Assembly: GCA_900073065.1 (NCBI GenBank)
Contig: FJOG01000034.1
Span: 418,700-482,699, forward strand
DNA length: 64,000 bases
From: Phialocephala subalpina
Lineage: Eukaryota > Ascomycota > Leotiomycetes > Helotiales > Mollisiaceae
Direction of reading: 5' to 3'
Shown: piece by piece, positions 10,901 through 21,417 of the stretch
Layout of the letters: the number at the start of each line of letters is the position of its first letter
Position numbering within the stretch: the first letter of the stretch is position 1
Program-made: the position numbers and the translations under genes
The notes under the pieces: model-generated
What the model saw: only the letters and a program-made list of their open reading frames with translations
Told to the model about the DNA's origin: nothing
Databases searched by the model: none

Positions 10901-12199
10901 CAGCAGAGATGTATTGACCTGAGGTCTCGTGCCAGACTGTTTGACGTTGTCGTTGTATTCGTGGCATATATTAATAATGTAGCCGACAGCGTCGTTTAAG
11001 TCCTCCAACTTTCGCGAGAGAATATATTTGCGGCCAAGCACGTCACCGTAGAACGTGTGACAAGTATGTCGTTCCCGGTACTCATTCGGCATGTTGAGGA
11101 GGTGCTTGTGGGCCGTCAAGGCGGCTTCATTCACCTCCTGTGCCGAAGATATTGCCTTTGTGAAGTCCCGAAGCAGACGCATGTGCTGCAATAGGTAGCC
11201 CGCTCTAACTCCGTGTGAGACCGGAACTGCCACGAGAGTCATATTTGAGAAACTAACGGCATTACGAAGATCTGCGACGTCCTTCGTCTTCTCGTGTCGA
11301 CTTGAATAGAGCGTAGTAACTAAGTGAAGGATCTGCGGCCGTAGCTCAGAGTCCTCAGCTAGAATATGCACTCCGTCCTTGATATGCCGTAGACCGTCAT
11401 CGAGATCTTCCAGGGCGCCTGTTTTCTTGAATTTTTCCAATGCCATTTGGCCGAGCTGAATGGTCGCCAACCCACTCATGGATCCAGACGTGGAAATTAG
11501 CTGCAACTCTCGGAGGAGCTCGACCGCCTTCTCATGGTCAGCCGGATGGCCACGGCTTGACGACCGAAACTCAAGGCGCGAGGCAAGGTTGAGAAGTGCC
11601 ATCGAGTAGTCCCTGCTTCCTGCAAGAGAGAGCGTCTTAATCTCCCGCGCGCAATCGATCGCCTCGTCCAAATCCGCTGTTGCAGTGCTCTTCTCACTAC
11701 CCTCAGTCTCTCCACCACCAGTACCAGACATGGAGGAAGTCTGACCATGTTGGCATCGATGCGACAGCGCAAAGCCCACATTATTCAGTATCTCACAGTA
11801 CAACCGCACATCTTTCTCCAGCAGCCCTGTAGCAGCCGCCTCCAGCTTTGCCAACCGTCCACATCTCACTGCCTCATCGATGGCGCGCTGAGATCGAGAT
11901 GCAGTGTACTCTGACATACGCGCGTACGACAACCGGTTGAGGTGCTTCGGCCGCTGAGGTGAGTCCCGTGGCAGCCGCCGCAGGATCGCCTCACTGTTCT
12001 CAATCGCATGGCGCAGGTCCTGCACGTTGCGCTGAGTTCCGCGGTCATACTGAAGAATGAGGAGGTCTGCGAGCCTGGAGCGTGCTTCGATTTCCTCTTC
12101 GGGAGTTATAGAGCCTGCCGCGAGTGAGGATTGTGGGTTAGCGAAGCTAGGGCCGGATAGCATCTCGCCTCGACTAGAGGTGGGGCGGCTTGACGCCAT
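7901..12199 (-). CDS. HET-domain protein with TPR-like N-terminal half, 1432 aa
   Basis: Large single-exon gene starting at ATG 12199. Residues about 30-500 are helical and repetitive: units such as DLDEAIDCAREI, DLDDGLRHIKDGV and DLRNAVSFSNMTL recur with the spacing of the TPR-type repeats found in fungal CHAT/TPR proteins. Cys pairs follow (CYMCRLL near residue 605, HCSICRLV near 651), as is common just before HET domains. The HET domain begins with FTLSYVWG (about 820), continues with RYLWVDALCIVQDD (about 875) and ends with RGWTFQERLLSRRCLYF (about 985); a long C-terminal region with FPSWSWVGW follows. HET proteins trigger incompatibility cell death when unlike strains fuse. The TPR-like part could serve as a sensor or oligomerisation module (inference). 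The frame is fully open although A+T islands lie on both sides. A HET relic in the opposite direction lies beyond the 5' end. Confidence 0.9.
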   Translation of the reverse strand: MASSRPTSSRGEMLSGPSFANPQSSLAAGSITPEEEIEARSRLADLLILQYDRGTQRNVQDLRHAIENSEAILRRLPRDSPQRPKHLNRLSYARMSEYTASRSQRAIDEAVRCGRLAKLEAAATGLLEKDVRLYCEILNNVGFALSHRCQHGQTSSMSGTGGGETEGSEKSTATADLDEAIDCAREIKTLSLAGSRDYSMALLNLASRLEFRSSSRGHPADHEKAVELLRELQLISTSGSMSGLATIQLGQMALEKFKKTGALEDLDDGLRHIKDGVHILAEDSELRPQILHLVTTLYSSRHEKTKDVADLRNAVSFSNMTLVAVPVSHGVRAGYLLQHMRLLRDFTKAISSAQEVNEAALTAHKHLLNMPNEYRERHTCHTFYGDVLGRKYILSRKLEDLNDAVGYIINICHEYNDNVKQSGTRPQVNTSLLYGLSINVRKLSLASPGQVRDVGAEKLYDQIARTCNSKDFVNGILSVKNEFVTLLGIYADAASRKEAITEEDAQRRANEIDLNEKAELEDRLSRPRWKPEEYKTKLGLRSLAVDPTNERVIMDLSGFMADILGCNPREPMSYTEFVALQTRLEKESVEKAKADGKHPNPKLCYMCRLLKLVSPTAEKVDSRPSFKWKLESLSLPFGTWQQLELRRHCSICRLVLSLVVTDPVTNTLHPRLAAIDREIQGVQLRVSLVQGSKEEILTVEYGMREVGELRMVTESNYTTALRQGWEAKEQCLEFQDFVRDAQEGQSRGGSNGPLCFMTGQQVDLRLLRRWLNDCELAHGEACISSDYYRGEHSDDAEIPLVVIDVIDNCLVPSTSAIKYFTLSYVWGTVDMDPTLLANYGSRCQKEGLPRQLPNTVADAIALVRGLNERYLWVDALCIVQDDLENKMRDIKRMDVIYSRAFATVVALQGASADAGLPGVRPGTRSPQQVEMLVTDAESTDLDYSPDFHLDPKSADRKEKVTLHLVATPPPLHLALETSHWETRGWTFQERLLSRRCLYFADQYVYFQCGRQVLSECGVNSPVRTKMKLWDEDSGNKAITTSLDNPLSDIHHDVLSDLAPEPCLAKTFAAYAKLVEKYTPRKLSYDGDIINAFLGTFAILNVSFQSDIVCGLPASALNLALLWAPTGRLLRRGHLLYIFNRQNMKGRPVVGQLLPTNSNTFQEVYGPSAQPTFDEKVDRRFPSWSWVGWTGAVEYRLFAEMLPDEPLPTSLIEEFVINLDEGELQTIPGRMQQKVVGPLKRGHPTSAALEDASASMINLTLNNAGTENKPTAPPSLPNVLQFRASTVPLSAFTISTQREFISTIHHIHSSSQQAVRHILDRNGKRCGLWWEQTGYVYIGRGVSGDAESKMILVGVSRHEDTFWKRSGPYRAEGEIKLFDDEVYPDIGPGSGLVNVLAVDLDMGHQFGERITVARIHARAWEEAGPVLKIVRLA

Positions 12200-12523
12200 C
12201 GTAGGTAAGCTAGGCTGGCGTGGTATGTTCGTGGTGTGAGGAGTAAGTATTTACTTTCTCTTGGTAATGGATTCTGATGTTCTCGTTAATAATTAGCGCA
12301 CCAGTCGGCTATTCTTCAGCCTCCTTCATGACAGCGGATCATAGCGGCCAAAAGTATCAGTGGCCATTTTTTATGAATACTATATTTAAATCTAATTTAT
12401 TTACTTTATAACCCCATGAAAAATTATTACAAAGATAAGAATATATTATTATTTGAAAGCTTTTTTTTAATATTTTTCAAATAATATTTTTCAAATAATA
12501 TTTTAAAAATATTATTATAAATT

Positions 12524-12593
12524 AAAATTAAAATTAAAATTAAAATTAAAATTAAAATTAAAATTAAAACTAAAATTAAAATTAAAATTAAAA
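12524..12593. repeat. (ATTAAA)n microsatellite
   Basis: About eleven hexamer copies with one variant (attaaaac) run directly into the assembly gap. This repeat probably caused the assembly to stop. Confidence 0.85.
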
Positions 12594-13339
12594 NNNNNNN
12601 NNNNNNNNNNNNNNNNNNNNNNNNNNNNNNNNNNNNNNNNNNNNNNNNNNNNNNNNNNNNNNNNNNNNNNNNNNNNNNNNNNNNNNNNNNNNNNNNNNNN
12701 NNNNNNNNNNNNNNNNNNNNNNNNNNNNNNNNNNNNNNNNNNNNNNNNNNNNNNNNNNNNNNNNNNNNNNNNNNNNNNNNNNNNNNNNNNNNNNNNNNNN
12801 NNNNNNNNNNNNNNNNNNNNNNNNNNNNNNNNNNNNNNNNNNNNNNNNNNNNNNNNNNNNNNNNNNNNNNNNNNNNNNNNNNNNNNNNNNNNNNNNNNNN
12901 NNNNNNNNNNNNNNNNNNNNNNNNNNNNNNNNNNNNNNNNNNNNNNNNNNNNNNNNNNNNNNNNNNNNNNNNNNNNNNNNNNNNNNNNNNNNNNNNNNNN
13001 NNNNNNNNNNNNNNNNNNNNNNNNNNNNNNNNNNNNNNNNNNNNNNNNNNNNNNNNNNNNNNNNNNNNNNNNNNNNNNNNNNNNNNNNNNNNNNNNNNNN
13101 NNNNNNNNNNNNNNNNNNNNNNNNNNNNNNNNNNNNNNNNNNNNNNNNNNNNNNNNNNNNNNNNNNNNNNNNNNNNNNNNNNNNNNNNNNNNNNNNNNNN
13201 NNNNNNNNNNNNNNNNNNNNNNNNNNNNNNNNNNNNNNNNNNNNNNNNNNNNNNNNNNNNNNNNNNNNNNNNNNNNNNNNNNNNNNNNNNNNNNNNNNNN
13301 NNNNNNNNNNNNNNNNNNNNNNNNNNNNNNNNNNNNNNN
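12594..13339. other. Assembly gap (746 Ns)
   Basis: Undetermined sequence with A+T-rich DNA on both sides, inside the inverted-repeat element. The size may be an estimate. Confidence 0.99.
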
Positions 13340-13860
13340 AATTATAATATATATTTTTATATATTATAATATAAATTAAAATAATATATAAAATATAAAT
13401 ATTATAAATATTATAAAATATTATAAAATATTATATATATTATATATATTATAATTTACTTCAAAGGATAAAGTATAAATAATGCGCTATATATAAGCTA
13501 TAGTCTGCTTTAGGGGTAGGGTATAAATATCAAAGTTGAGAAAAATCGGCATTGATACTTTTGGCCGCTATGGTCCGCCCTTTTCATTTAGGCTTCCATC
13601 ATGATCTTCTGTGGCTGGTCTCGATCGGCTCGCCTGGCCCGTTCGTGGCGATGCATAACCACGCCCAGCCACGAGGCTGTCGTCCAGCTGAGCTATACGA
13701 GCACAACCTCGACCCAACCTGTACTCCCACCTCAACGAATGCACGTAGGACTGCCCCACACGTCCTAAATATTTTTGGCGGCTCTATCGAGCACCATTCT
13801 TAACACGTCTGACCTAAGCAATATGGAAATCTACGATGTTGGAGGGCTATTGTCGACAAT

Positions 13861-15936
13861 ATGCGACCTCGAAGGTTGCTTCATCTTTCGCGAGGTAGCG
13901 CCGCCCTCTGCGCGCAATGCCGTGGAATCAACGCAGAAAACCTCTCTGCACCTGGAGGCTACCAGCACGTGTCGAATCCGCGGGATATGGTGGAGAGTGC
14001 ACAAACCTGCCCACTTTGTGAACGCTTTATCTTGCGTCCGGAGGGCGTCACCTTTTGGATGGACCATCAAGCTGCCACCGGCCCTATCTTTTGTTCATTA
14101 GTTGGTCCCCCGGGTTTCAAACGCCTCGTACTCAATACAGAGAGCTGGACTACTCGACACAATGGTACGGAAACAGGCAAGCTCTTAGATATACCTGTTT
14201 TTACCGATGCTGGTAAGTATCCGACTTTACATCACCGTCCGCAAGCATTGGGTGAATAACGAAGAGTAGCGGACCCAGCAGCGGCATATGGTGTAGCGAT
14301 AAGGCGTCTGGTGAATGGCACATGTTCTACATCGTCAACGGAGATTGCCAGGCAATGGCTTAGGACGTGCCTGAACGAGCACGGATGCTCACATTGGCAC
14401 GAATTGTCACGAAGTGAAGAATAATGTTAAGCGCGATTTTTCTGTTTGATCGACGTACAAGCATTCGAAGGTAGCTCCCCGGATGTACGCCTGGTTGATG
14501 GAAACAACGTACCGGAATACGTTACTTTGAGCCACTGCTGGGGACGGGCACCAACTTTCACAACAACCTCCGAGAGCCTTGACCAGCGTAGGACGCAAAT
14601 TCGATACGGAGACCTTCCAAGAACCTTCAAGGATGCCGTCAAGATAACCCGCGACCTCGGCTATAGATATATCTGGATAGACGCTCTCTGTATTGTTTAA
14701 GGATCTGAGGAAGATTGGGCGAGGGAAGGTTCAAAAATGGGGGACATTTTCAGCAATTGCGTCTTGTGCATAGCTGCCACCTCCGGTATTGATGGATCCT
14801 CGGGGTGTTATTCACCAGGCGCCAGAGGGCGCCAGGAACTTGAACCTCACCTGATAGACGTAACTAGCGTACTATCTACCGGCAGGAGAAGCACTCTCTG
14901 AATCTATTGCGAGCCTGCAGTGCATCCTGTACCAGGATCCGACACACCTGCTGTTATAAGAGAATCTACGGCGGCTACCCGTGGCTGGATGCTGCAGGAG
15001 AGAGTTCTTGCTCCGCGAACTTTAAATTTCACTGCCGAACAGCTTGTATGGGAGTGTGGCAAAGGATTTCAGTCGGAAGACGGGCTTGAAGCATGGTCCT
15101 GGAACGGAAGTCCGCATCTCGAAGCAAGCGGTGAGGATCACACGGGTCCTAGACTTACCCGTCAATTAGCCAATGCTGTAGGGACGTCTGGCCCTTTTGA
15201 CATTGTGTGGAGATGGTACCATGAAATCATCGCTAAGGACTATTCCAGACGCTCACTCTCTATTTCCGAAGACAAACTCCCCGCTGTATCTGGTCTGGCA
15301 CGTCTTGTTGCAAAGAGTACACAGTCTCGCTATATCGCTGGCTTATGGGAGTACGGGCTGTGCTATGGCCTTTGCTGGAAAGTGAATGCACCAGCACCAC
15401 CACAGGTGAGAAGGATCAACTACCGTGCCCCATCATTCTCGTGGGCGTCAGTTGACTCACAGGCGGATTGGTTGCCAATGATCTTCGATGTTAATATTCC
15501 ACCACCATCCCTTTTGACAGTCCTGTCATGGCGATCGACACCTGCGACAAGCGATCAATATGGATGAATTTCCTTAGCGCTTTTGGAAGTAACTGGGCGG
15601 GTCAGGTGGTGCAGAGTAAAACCATGTGAAGCAGGTAAATTGCCAAATGATGCGAACGCAAATATCTTAAGCCCGAGGAACGAGCCTCTAACCCTTTCTG
15701 AAGCATGGATGGATACAGCACCAAAAGAAGAGTCTCTACTGAGCTTGTTGGTCTGTGCTGTGCAGGAAGAACTTCCTAATATGACTTGGACTATATACGC
15801 GTTACTGCTTGAACCAGTGACTGGGAGGCCGGAAGTCTTCAGACGTAGGGGGTTAGCTACAATTTTTAGTAGTGAAGCTGACGATCAGACTTTGTTGCTA
15901 GGCGGATATCGCAATGCCACAATTACTATCATCTAA
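13861..15936 (+). pseudogene. HET-domain gene inactivated by five in-frame stops
   Basis: Exon 1 from ATG 13861 holds the usual pre-HET Cys motifs (LCAQCRGI, CPLCERF). A clean intron (14213-14269, GTAAGT to TAG) joins TDA to DPAAAYGVAIRRL. The same frame then runs to TAA 15934-15936 and contains HET landmarks: EYVTLSHCWG (about 14515-14544), YIWIDALCIV (about 14668-14697), RGWMLQERVLAPR (about 14980-15018) and LPAVSGLARL. It is cut by two TAA codons near 14423 and 14429, TAA at 14698, TGA at 14899 and TGA at 15565. At 14698 the family nearly always has Gln (ALCIVQD), so CAA became TAA. There is no frameshift. All five stops can be explained by C-to-T change, as in RIP, so the protein would have been about 670 residues. 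Confidence 0.85.
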
Positions 15937-16599
15937 GAGCTAGGAGAAGGATTAATATAGCTAGAAGTACTTTTTGCGTTGCGTGTACATGATCGCTGCC
16001 GAGACCCTCGTTAAACTGAATCACAAGCCAGCCGTCAGATTGAAATCCCTCTCTCCTCTTAACACCGCCCCTATATTTTCGGCCTTCCAGATACTGGGCG
16101 TGCCAGAAGAAATTGGAGGTGCTTTGACCTCTTAAATTGACTCTGGTAGTTAGTAATTGGAAAGGATAATGAGATACTCGCAAACAGTACTCGGCGAGCA
16201 TATATAGTATTCAAGATCATGCATCTAGCTGGCGAAGTATTTCCTTACGGTCAGCCCTGAGGACATTCAGTGTTTAACTAACTTAAGTTAAACATTGCTT
16301 AGCCGGTGACTCTAAAAATTAACTTATCCGAAATCAGACTGCCAATGCGTATTCATGGCCGCCGCGACTTTAGCATAACCCTTCATTCAGAAGTTGGACT
16401 GTATATTCTGAGACGAGAGGAAAGCTGAATAAGATAAAAAGGCAAGCTTGCGGTTCAAAATTGATCAAGCCACAGTTCGAGGGCATTGCACCGCGCCACA
16501 AAATACATGAATTACACGTAAAAAGATAATAAAGTTACAGGTTGATATCAATTTGGCGCGCATTAGTGATTATTGGGGGTACAAAATCAATACTTAGTC
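15937..16599. other. Gene-free stretch with a small palindrome
   Basis: No protein-coding signal. At 16272-16293 the arms gtttaact and agttaaac form an inverted repeat with a 6-bp spacer; its meaning is unknown. A+T content rises toward the island. Confidence 0.4.
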
Positions 16600-18260
16600 A
16601 GCCCATTTCCTGACCCAAGAAGTCAATATATTAGTAACCATTATAGTAATATACCCTTTTATATTAGTTTATACGTAGGGTAGGGGTTCTAATAGAATCT
16701 TTATACTTTGATTAATCTTAGAAAGAATACGTATTATATACTCTTTATATAAAGTATATATTTTTATAATTTAATTAATAATTTTTTTTAAGAAATTAAT
16801 ATAAATTATATAATTTTAATAATAAAAAATTAATTTAAATATTTTATATTAATTTGGAAAAGAAATAAATATTAAATAATTTATATATAAATTTAATTAA
16901 TTTAAATTCTAAAATTCGAATTTAAAAGAATTTTTTATATTTTAATCCAATTTATTAAATAGTTAATTTCGGGCTATATAACGTAATTAGTTTTTATTTT
17001 ATTTTCCTTTTTTTCTTCTTTATTTTAGATTCTAAGAAATATATAATATTAATTATTATTTTTTATTTATTAATTTAATATAATAATTTTAAATTATTAT
17101 ATTCATAAAATATATAATATAAAATTAATTTGATAATATATATTCTTATTAATCTAATTACGAATATTATGGAGGGGTAAACCTCTTGGAGTTAATTTTA
17201 GTATCTGCGAACTACGTAGAAAGCTGCCTAAAGAACTAAGAATACAAGATGCCAAATCTCCTAATATATCCTCGTTAGACTACGTGATATACCGCCTAAC
17301 CATTCTACCCTACCACAATATATATACCTTATATAAAGGTTATATAATATAAACCCTTTTTAAAATTAATTAGAATATAAGGTTTTTATTAAAAGTTTTA
17401 TTTTATATATAAATTAATATAAGAAAATATATTATTATAATAATTATTTAATATATTAAAATTATTATTAAATTAAATATAATACTTTTAATTATTATTA
17501 GCGCGTATATTTAAAGTTTTATAAATGAAATTATAATATGAATATTATAAAATATATATAATTATTTTATATTAAATCGAAATTATTAATCGAAATATTA
17601 ATTTATATAATAATTTCTTATATAAAAATAAAATTTTAAAGCTTAAATAATATTATTTATAAAATATTAAGATAATAAAATTATAATAAAAGAATTCTAT
17701 TATATTATAAAAGAAACTTTTTATAAATTAAATATAAAAATAATAATATAAATAATATTTTCGAATAAAAAGAATTTATTTTCTTAGAAATTCAAATTTT
17801 AAATTCTTTTATAAGTTTTTTCTTTAATATAATATATTATATTTTACAAAATAATTTATTTTTAATTTATTAAATTCTTAGAAATTAGAAGAAAATTATA
17901 ATTATAAATAAGAAATATTATATATAAAAATAATAAAAATATATATTATTTTTATAAGAATTATAATTTTTAATTTAAAATATTTTATATTTTATTATTT
18001 ATTTAATAAAAATTTTTTTATATAAATTATTAAATAATAATAAATATGTAAAATTATAAAAAATAATTACAAAAATTACAAAGATTAATTATATTCGAAT
18101 AATAATTATTAGGAAATTATTTAAAATTTGAATAAATATTTAAATATTTGGATAATAATTTAAATAAACTTTATATTTATATATTGTTAATCTTATAAAG
18201 TATAAAATTAGCTAGTTTTTCACTTTCAAATCTATTACCAATTTGCTATTATTTATAGAG
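16600..18260. repeat. A+T island 2 (largest, RIP-like)
   Basis: About 1.6 kb of almost pure A+T. A small island of normal composition at about 17165-17335 interrupts it but has no recognisable coding content. It is probably a nest of heavily mutated transposon copies; no family can be named from what is left. Confidence 0.75.
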
Positions 18261-18591
18261 CAAATCGTAAGTCTGGACTTGATAAGTATTTATAAGGAAT
18301 TAAACTAAAAAGTAATAGCAACGTATATACCCGATACTAGTGAGCTTGCTTCCATAGGATATAGAAGCTAAGTATATGGTTAAGTGTTTGGACTGATACC
18401 GCTTTCGACTCCTACTGTACCTGTTCACCAGAAATTTGGAAGTACTGGATCTAATACTCGAAGCAAGCGCTGGACAACTCTAGAATCGGCCAGGGGAAGC
18501 AATTCTATTGCGGATTACGAATTTGAGGTTCTTTGAACTTCTGCAAACTGTTTCCTTCTATCTAAGCTATTTGGCGGTCCGGAAGTTACGA
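18261..18591. other. Intergenic, 3' side of the nuclease gene
   Basis: Normal composition returns here. No coding sequence was recognised. Confidence 0.4.
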
Positions 18592-20582
18592 TTATATTAC
18601 AAACATGAGTAAAGAGCTCAAAAATATCATTCCCAGTGGGATGAACACTCTTCCCGACCCCGACTTATTGGCGGTTGTTGAGGTGGCAGTCGGAGCACTC
18701 GACGACGATGTAGTCGTGCTCACATTAGTCAGGTCTCCAGTTCCAGAATACGTCACATTGACCACATTCTCAGTCCAAGCAATCAACGCCAGTGGCAGAT
18801 TCGAGCCGCCGGTAACATCAAATGACAAAGTCGTCTGGCCACTCGGAGCATCGTTCCTACTCTCTCATAAGCGCACGCACAATACCATCAACAATGATAT
18901 ACTCACCTAGCATACTCCTCCCCAAATGAATTTAAAAGCGTCAAATTGTCAATAGTCCCATTGAAATTGACCTTGAGATCATAATGCCCATCGGCTATCT
19001 CTCCCAGGGCAACCCTAACATAAAGCAAGCTACCGTCCCCGTTTGGATTTCTCAGCGTCGAATTTGCATTATCGAGTTGGATGGTCGTGGTTCGTGCTCC
19101 GAGGAGAGGAATTGGATTTTCGCTGCGTTTTGCGTACTGGGAACAGCCTCCGACTATTCTCACCATCATTTTCTGCCCCTGCTTCGTTATGCCGCAGTTG
19201 GCGAGGACACGACCTAGCATCGGGCATTGGGTTCTAGAGTTCTGGGCTGAGGGGATGCACACGCGTGTTTGGGCTCCTCCTAATGGGTTGAAAGTAGCTG
19301 TTTGTCACTTTGTCAGCATTGCATTGGAGATGACAGCTCCGCCGCCAACATATCCGAGACTGGTGGTATCTCATACCTGGTGGATACTCGTCGCATTCAA
19401 GGTAATCCCTAGAAGGATAGGTGTTGCCAGCCGCAGCATTTAGTGCTACGAGGGTTAATCTTCATGCGTCCACGGGGGAGGGTCTTTAGTCGAAACTCAC
19501 CAAGACAAAAGTCGTCGCATTTTGCCTCATTCCTTACTCCTGGCCCATTATAGCTCAGAATATCCTCACCATCAGCGAGTCCGCTCTGTATTGTCCTAGC
19601 CGCGACCCGTGCGTTGATACCTGACTACGTTAGTTAAACTCCGTACTGACGAATTACGACTTTTTCTCTTACCTTCGCACATGCTGAGGATCAGCTGGTC
19701 AGTCTCACCGGGAATCGATTTTATCTCCCACACAGGATACTCTTTTCTATCAGCAACATTACACAGCCTTGTGCAGTAGTTTGGAAATCTTCCTCTCTCA
19801 ACCTCAGATCTCCTCTCGATGCCAGGGACACACTCATCAGTTGCCGTCGATGTGGCTACAGAAGTATGAGTCACTGCTGACGTCGTAGGAGTCGTGGTTA
19901 TTGTAGACGCGGTGGTTTTGGTTTTGGTCTGTGTAGCTGTCTTCGTACTTGATGTGGTCCATCGGCAGTACCCAGCTTCCGGTGCACACGTTGAGCCCTC
20001 GGGGCAACCTGCAGAGGTTAGTTCATCTTCCTCCTGGATTGCAGAAATCTCACAAGCATCCTCGCAATGCATATCCGTCTCCTCGCAGCAATTCTGTCCT
20101 CCCAGCTCATTGCACGTCATCCCTCAGGACAAGGATAATCATTGCAACACGCGGAGCCGGCCAGGACGCACATCGTCCCGCCGCACGTCTCGGCGGTGTC
20201 TGGACAGCACTTCTTCCCGTCGGGAAGGTTCGTTCGGCATTCCGAGCCGCCAGGGCAGCAGTCCAGGATAGTCGAGCACTGTGCTGCTGTTACCCATTTC
20301 CTGGTTGGGTGACGGGTTACTTACGCATTGGGAGCCTGCTGAACAACACCACACGTCGCCGTCACAGGGGACCGGATATTCGCAAGTCTCTTCTCGCGCG
20401 AAAAGGCCGCTCAGGTGGTCTCGTGTTGAGAAGAGATGTGAAAGTGAGAAACCTGAGTTTCCGAAAGGGTCGAGTGTGGAGCCTTTGGGTGACGGCTTAA
20501 AAATCTCTGGATCTGATGGAGTTTGCGCGAAGAGAATTGCACCAAGCAACCCCACCATCAAGAGCGATCTTAAAATCCACAT
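18592..20582 (-). CDS. Secreted, probably GPI-anchored NucA/NucB-type deoxyribonuclease
   Basis: Six exons from ATG 20582: 20325-20582, 19673-20278, 19501-19620, 19377-19445, 18907-19297 and 18592-18856. All introns are GT-AG, 46-79 nt; the one at 19621-19672 has a TAACTAAC branch site. Order: signal peptide (MWILRSLLMVGLLGAILFAQ); a Cys-rich region with repeated CC pairs (VWCCSAGSQC, ILDCCPGG, KKCCPD, SACCND, QNCCEE), granulin-like; a Thr/Ser linker; the NucA/NucB signature YLECDEYPPA followed by GGAQTRVCIPSAQN; a Ser/Thr-rich stalk; and a hydrophobic C-terminus (FIPLGMIFLSSLLMFVI) of GPI-signal type. NucB-family enzymes cut DNA outside the cell. A wall-bound nuclease could act on extracellular DNA or nutrients (inference). 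A one-base loss in a G run near 20138 (PCPEG to MTCNE) breaks exon 2; everything else is coherent, so this may be a sequence error. Confidence 0.75.
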
Positions 20583-21417
20583 TGCGAAAATTACGGGACA
20601 AAAAGTGATCGCAAACTCAAACGCGGGCACGAGGAGATCATATCTAACAGTACCACGAGGCTACGAAATGCCTCTTAAAAAGCCAACGCCGGACATTTCC
20701 AGGCAACGACCAATCCCTATCGCCAGCCTGGCAGCACGAAAGGATGATGGACTAAATATAGGGTGTGGTGGCGCTTTTGCAGTAATTTGAGTTGCTTGGC
20801 AGCTTAGAAATGCTACCCCAGATCGGCGCCGAATCACCCCAATCTTATTTTGTGCGACGCGAGCTCTAGGGTAGAGGTTTGGACACCGAGGTCGGTTTAC
20901 TGTTCTGCTAAAGCGGTTGGGGAGTAGGAAGCTGGGAGCGCCAAGAATGAGAGTCTGAAGCGGAGATTTAATTCTGTCTTTTTATGTTTCCAGCGAAAAT
21001 GGTGTTTTTAATGAGGTGGACAAGTCCGAGGAGTCATTACGAGTTACTTACTCAATATTCGCGTTACTCGCTCTGTATAACGACTTTTTGAACCAGCTGA
21101 CTATCTGTCCGTAATCAAATGCCTCATTTCTTATGTTAGCTTCAAACTCTAAACCTGCTACGACAGAGACAAGGAATTCCACCACCATGCCTAGACTTTC
21201 TCCATTGGCATCATGGCCTTCGAGAACAGAAACGAGATGGTCTTAGCCCTTACTTTTGAGGCAGATCAAGGTCCAGCGGTATCCTTAAACGGCTGGAAGA
21301 ATCAACTACGAAGTAGGACATTATTGCAAGCAATCCAATCCGGGCAAGCTTTCACTGGGACCTACAAAGACCGCAGCACCATGTACACCGGGATGATCCA
21401 CGCATCCAGCAACGCTA
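20583..21417. other. Intergenic: promoter side of the nuclease gene
   Basis: Roughly 800 bp upstream of the nuclease start, leading into the end of the minus-strand helicase relic. Short open stretches on the plus strand (for example 21213-21455) have no family features. Confidence 0.35.

Larger units (their letters stand above)
12334..13578. mobile_element. Element bounded by 38-bp terminal inverted repeats
   Basis: The left end (12334-12371, starting gcggatcatagcggcc) and the inverted right end (13541-13578) agree at 34 of 38 positions; both contain tagcggccaaaagtatca. The interior is A+T-rich and includes a run of Ns, so its true length and any transposase are unknown. The repeats, the RIP-like interior and the position between two divergent genes fit a decayed DNA transposon or MITE. 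No target duplication is certain; the arms carry TA next to gcggcc, as a Tc1/mariner element might. Confidence 0.65.

Noticed and set aside
7901..15936. Idea that the two HET genes form a working toxin-antitoxin-like pair
   Set aside because: The second gene has five stops and cannot make a full protein, so a present-day pair is unlikely.
17165..17335. Small island of normal composition inside A+T island 2, considered as a tRNA or gene remnant
   Set aside because: No cloverleaf or coding frame could be built from it.
19893..20500. Plus-strand frames opposite the nuclease gene
   Set aside because: Low-complexity shadows of the Thr-rich linker and Cys-rich region.
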